6,706 nucleotides of DNA from an uncultured Faecalibacterium sp. (GTDB lineage: Bacteria; Bacillota; Clostridia; Oscillospirales; Ruminococcaceae): the NCBI GenBank assembly GCA_902463905.1, contig CABQHF010000123.1:1-6706 (forward strand), in the 5' to 3' direction. Position 1 is the first letter of the stretch; every line of letters begins with the position of its first letter. The translations under genes and the position numbers were made by a program. Of the stretch, positions 4,939 to 6,706 are shown piece after piece. The notes beneath the pieces were generated by a model. That model did no database searches. It was not told where the DNA came from and was given only the letters and a program-made list of their open reading frames with translations.

Positions 4939-6117
4939 ATGAAGATCACGCAGGTCACGATATATCATGTCCATAAGCGCCCCACCACCGGGCAGCGCCC
5001 GATCCTGGTGCGGGTGGACACCGACGAAGGTATTTATGGTGTGGGCGAGGTCGGCCTCGCCTATGGCGTGGGCGGTGCAGCCGGTGCCGCCATGGTCAGG
5101 GAGCTTGCCGCCCGTATCATTGGCAAGGATCCCTTCCGCACGGAGCGCATCTGGGAGGACTTTTTCAAGCACACCTTCTGGGGACAGGGCGGCGGCACGG
5201 TGGTGTTCTCCGGCATCAGCGCCCTTGATATCGCCTTGTGGGATATCAAGGCAAAGGCGCTGGGCGTCCCGCTGTACCAGCTTCTGGGCGGAAAGACCAA
5301 CGAGAAAGTCCGCGCCTACGCCAGCCAGACCCAGTTCGGCTGGAACCATCCGGGCCGTCTGGTGCTGACCTCCACCGAGCAGTATGCCGCCGAAGCCCGC
5401 CGCGCCATCGAGGACGGCTACGATGCCATCAAGGTGGATGTGCTGGCCCACAACGCCGAGGGCCAGCCCACCAAAGAGGCCCTGACAGGGCGTCTCTCTC
5501 AAAAGACCCTGCGGCTGGGCATCGAGCGGGTGGCCGCCATCCGGGAAGCAGTCGGCCCGGATGTGGACATCATCATTGAGAACCACGCCAACACCGACAC
5601 CGGCGCGGCCATCCAGTTCGCACAGGCGCTGGAGCCGTACAACATCTATTTCTATGAGGAGGTCAACACTCCACTCAACCCGGAGCTGACCCTTGCCGTA
5701 AAGCAAAAGACCGCCATCCCGTTGGCGGCCGGTGAGCGCATCTACAGCCGCTGGGGTTACCGCCCCTTCATTGAGAGCCGGGCACTGGACGTCATTCAGC
5801 CCGACATCGGCAGCTGCGGCGGCCTGACCGAGTTTTTGAAGATCGCCGCCGCTGCCCATGTGTACGACATCACGGTGCAGGCACACACGGCGGGCACCGG
5901 CATCGCAGAAATGGCTGCCGTCCATGCGGAAACGGCCATCCCCAACTTCATCATCCATGAGCATCATCAAAAGACCCTGCTGGACGAGTACACCCAGCTG
6001 GTCACTCCGGTGGTCCAGCCGGTGAACGGCTGCTTCACGGCACCGGAGACCCCCGGCATCGGTGTGGATTTCACCGATTATGTGCCGGAGCACTCGGACA
6101 TCGCCGTCGTGCGCTGA
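4939..6117 (+). CDS. Enolase-superfamily acid-sugar dehydratase, D-galactonate dehydratase-like
   Basis: This 392-residue enzyme belongs to the mandelate racemase/muconate lactonizing group of the enolase superfamily. It has the N-terminal capping domain (about 1-120) and a C-terminal barrel. Putative Mg2+ ligands are Glu214, Glu240 and Glu266, spaced 26 and 26 residues, the same as Asp183, Glu209 and Glu235 of E. coli D-galactonate dehydratase. His216 (two after the first ligand) and His316 (fifty after the third) match that enzyme's catalytic His185 and His285. GERIYSRWGYRP (265-276) and DVIQPDIGSCGG (284-295) are also typical of the subgroup. It probably dehydrates an acid sugar to a 2-keto-3-deoxy acid, but the exact substrate is open; the first ligand is Glu where the reference has Asp. 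The ATG at 4939 follows AAGGAGG (4924-4930) by 8 nt. It is the last gene of the transporter operon, so it likely acts on the imported solute. Confidence 0.88.
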   Translation: MKITQVTIYHVHKRPTTGQRPILVRVDTDEGIYGVGEVGLAYGVGGAAGAAMVRELAARIIGKDPFRTERIWEDFFKHTFWGQGGGTVVFSGISALDIALWDIKAKALGVPLYQLLGGKTNEKVRAYASQTQFGWNHPGRLVLTSTEQYAAEARRAIEDGYDAIKVDVLAHNAEGQPTKEALTGRLSQKTLRLGIERVAAIREAVGPDVDIIIENHANTDTGAAIQFAQALEPYNIYFYEEVNTPLNPELTLAVKQKTAIPLAAGERIYSRWGYRPFIESRALDVIQPDIGSCGGLTEFLKIAAAAHVYDITVQAHTAGTGIAEMAAVHAETAIPNFIIHEHHQKTLLDEYTQLVTPVVQPVNGCFTAPETPGIGVDFTDYVPEHSDIAVVR

Positions 6118-6124
6118 TGCGTTC

Positions 6125-6168
6125 AAAGCCCCTGCGGACTTTTTCGGAAGTCTGCAGGGGCTTTTGTC
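6125..6168 (+). terminator. Strong intrinsic terminator ending the operon
   Basis: AAAGCCCCTGC (6125-6135) pairs with GCAGGGGCTTT (6154-6164). The stem continues inward as GGACTT with AAGTCT (6136-6141 with 6148-6153, one G-U), giving about 17 pairs around a 6-nt loop. A T-rich tail overlaps the end of the stem (6162 onwards, TTTTGTCTTC). It begins 7 nt after the dehydratase stop. It could also serve the convergent minus-strand gene, although the T-run in that direction is only three bases before mixed sequence. Confidence 0.92.
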
Positions 6169-6201
6169 TTCTATGTTTCAGGGAGCATAAAAGGTCTGGT
6201 T

Positions 6202-6706
6202 TTATCCCATAAGGACGGTCACATCCACCGTTGCACCGGCGGGCGCAAGGGGAAGGACGTTCCCTTCAATGGGGTTGCCGTTGACCAGAACGCGGGTCAC
6301 ACCCTTCTGCACAGCGTGGGGATTCTCGACCCTGATCTGATACACGGCACCGCGGAAGCGGCGGGTCACGGTGAATCCGGACAGGGTGTGCGGGATGCAG
6401 GGGTCGATCTTCAAGCCGTCCAGGGTGGGCTGGATGCCGAGGATGTACTGGCTCACATTGAAGAAGGTCCAGGCGGCGGTGCCGGTCAGCCAGCTGTTTT
6501 TGGCCTCGCCAAAGGTAGGTGCGTCGATACCGGCCACCATCTGGCTGTAGACATACGGCTCGGTGCGGTGGATCTCGGAGATATCCTCGATGTAGGCGGG
6601 GCAGGTCTTTTTGTAGACCTCAAAGGCCCGGTCGCCGTGGCCCAGAACGGTCTCGGCGCAGCTGATCCACGGGTTGTTGTGGCAGAAGATACCGGCGTTC
6701 TCCTTG
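6202..6706 (-). CDS. GH94 cellobiose-phosphorylase-like protein, C-terminal part
   Basis: This partial minus-strand gene continues past the window edge; the last 167 residues and the stop (6202-6204) are visible. Members of GH94 cleave beta-glucosidic disaccharides such as cellobiose with phosphate, releasing a sugar 1-phosphate. The visible part has segments very characteristic of the family: ENAGIFCHNNPW near the window edge, then HRTEPYVYSQMVAG, GEAKNSWLTGTAAW, YILGIQPTLDGLKIDPCIP and RRFRGAVYQIRVENP. The all-helical barrel ends here and gives way to the C-terminal beta-rich segment. The catalytic Asp should lie upstream, outside the window. The frame stays open to the edge, so the internal ATG at 6540 is not the start. 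Full members are about 800 residues. The disaccharide specificity cannot be decided from this part. The gene converges on the transporter operon and is probably functionally separate. Confidence 0.92.
   Translation of the reverse strand, partial: KENAGIFCHNNPWISCAETVLGHGDRAFEVYKKTCPAYIEDISEIHRTEPYVYSQMVAGIDAPTFGEAKNSWLTGTAAWTFFNVSQYILGIQPTLDGLKIDPCIPHTLSGFTVTRRFRGAVYQIRVENPHAVQKGVTRVLVNGNPIEGNVLPLAPAGATVDVTVLMG

Noticed and set aside
4792..6126. 444-codon open frame on the minus strand
   Set aside because: It is antisense to the dehydratase gene, with no ribosome binding site or recognisable domain. The same applies to the minus-strand frames at 1547-2563 and 4017-4958.
1..6706. CRISPR array, tRNA or rRNA genes
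   Set aside because: No regularly spaced repeats, cloverleaf-like sequence with a T-loop, or rRNA signature could be seen on either strand.

Overview
The window looks like chromosome from a moderately high-GC, anaerobic gut Firmicute of the Oscillospiraceae (Faecalibacterium/Gemmiger-like). The clues are strong GGAGG ribosome binding sites, a NitT/TauT-type ABC importer, a GH94 phosphorylase, and a DUF1847 protein of the sort common in clostridia and methanogens. This placement is inferred from composition and gene content; no marker gene is present.

Layout. (1) 1-179 is unassigned upstream DNA. (2) 180-854 (+) encodes an uncharacterised polytopic membrane protein of about seven helices, with codon use suggesting high expression. 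(3) 856-1092 is a decayed IS3-family (IS150-like) element on the minus strand. It lies directly against the membrane-protein stop codon and has lost the transposase catalytic core by an in-frame internal deletion. (4) 1249-1594 is the control region of the main operon: a near-consensus promoter, a leader of about 310 nt with a possible 45-codon upstream ORF, and an intrinsic terminator. The 5' strand of the terminator can alternatively pair perfectly with an upstream segment. This is a terminator/antiterminator switch that I cannot assign to any known class. (5) 1595-6117 (+) is a tight five-gene operon: a Cys-rich DUF1847 protein, a substrate-binding lipoprotein, a permease, an ATPase, and a D-galactonate dehydratase-like enzyme of the enolase superfamily. 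It ends at a strong terminator (6125-6164). (6) 6202-6706 (-) is the C-terminal part of a convergent GH94 cellobiose-phosphorylase-like gene that runs off the window.

How it fits together. The lipoprotein would capture a small, probably anionic solute outside the cell. The permease and ATPase would import it, and the dehydratase would act on it inside. DUF1847 is a probable metal or Fe-S protein of unknown role. No oxygen-dependent desulfonating enzyme is present, so substrate use is presumably anaerobic. The pairing of this importer type with an acid-sugar dehydratase, under an unassigned conditional terminator, is the most interesting part of the window.
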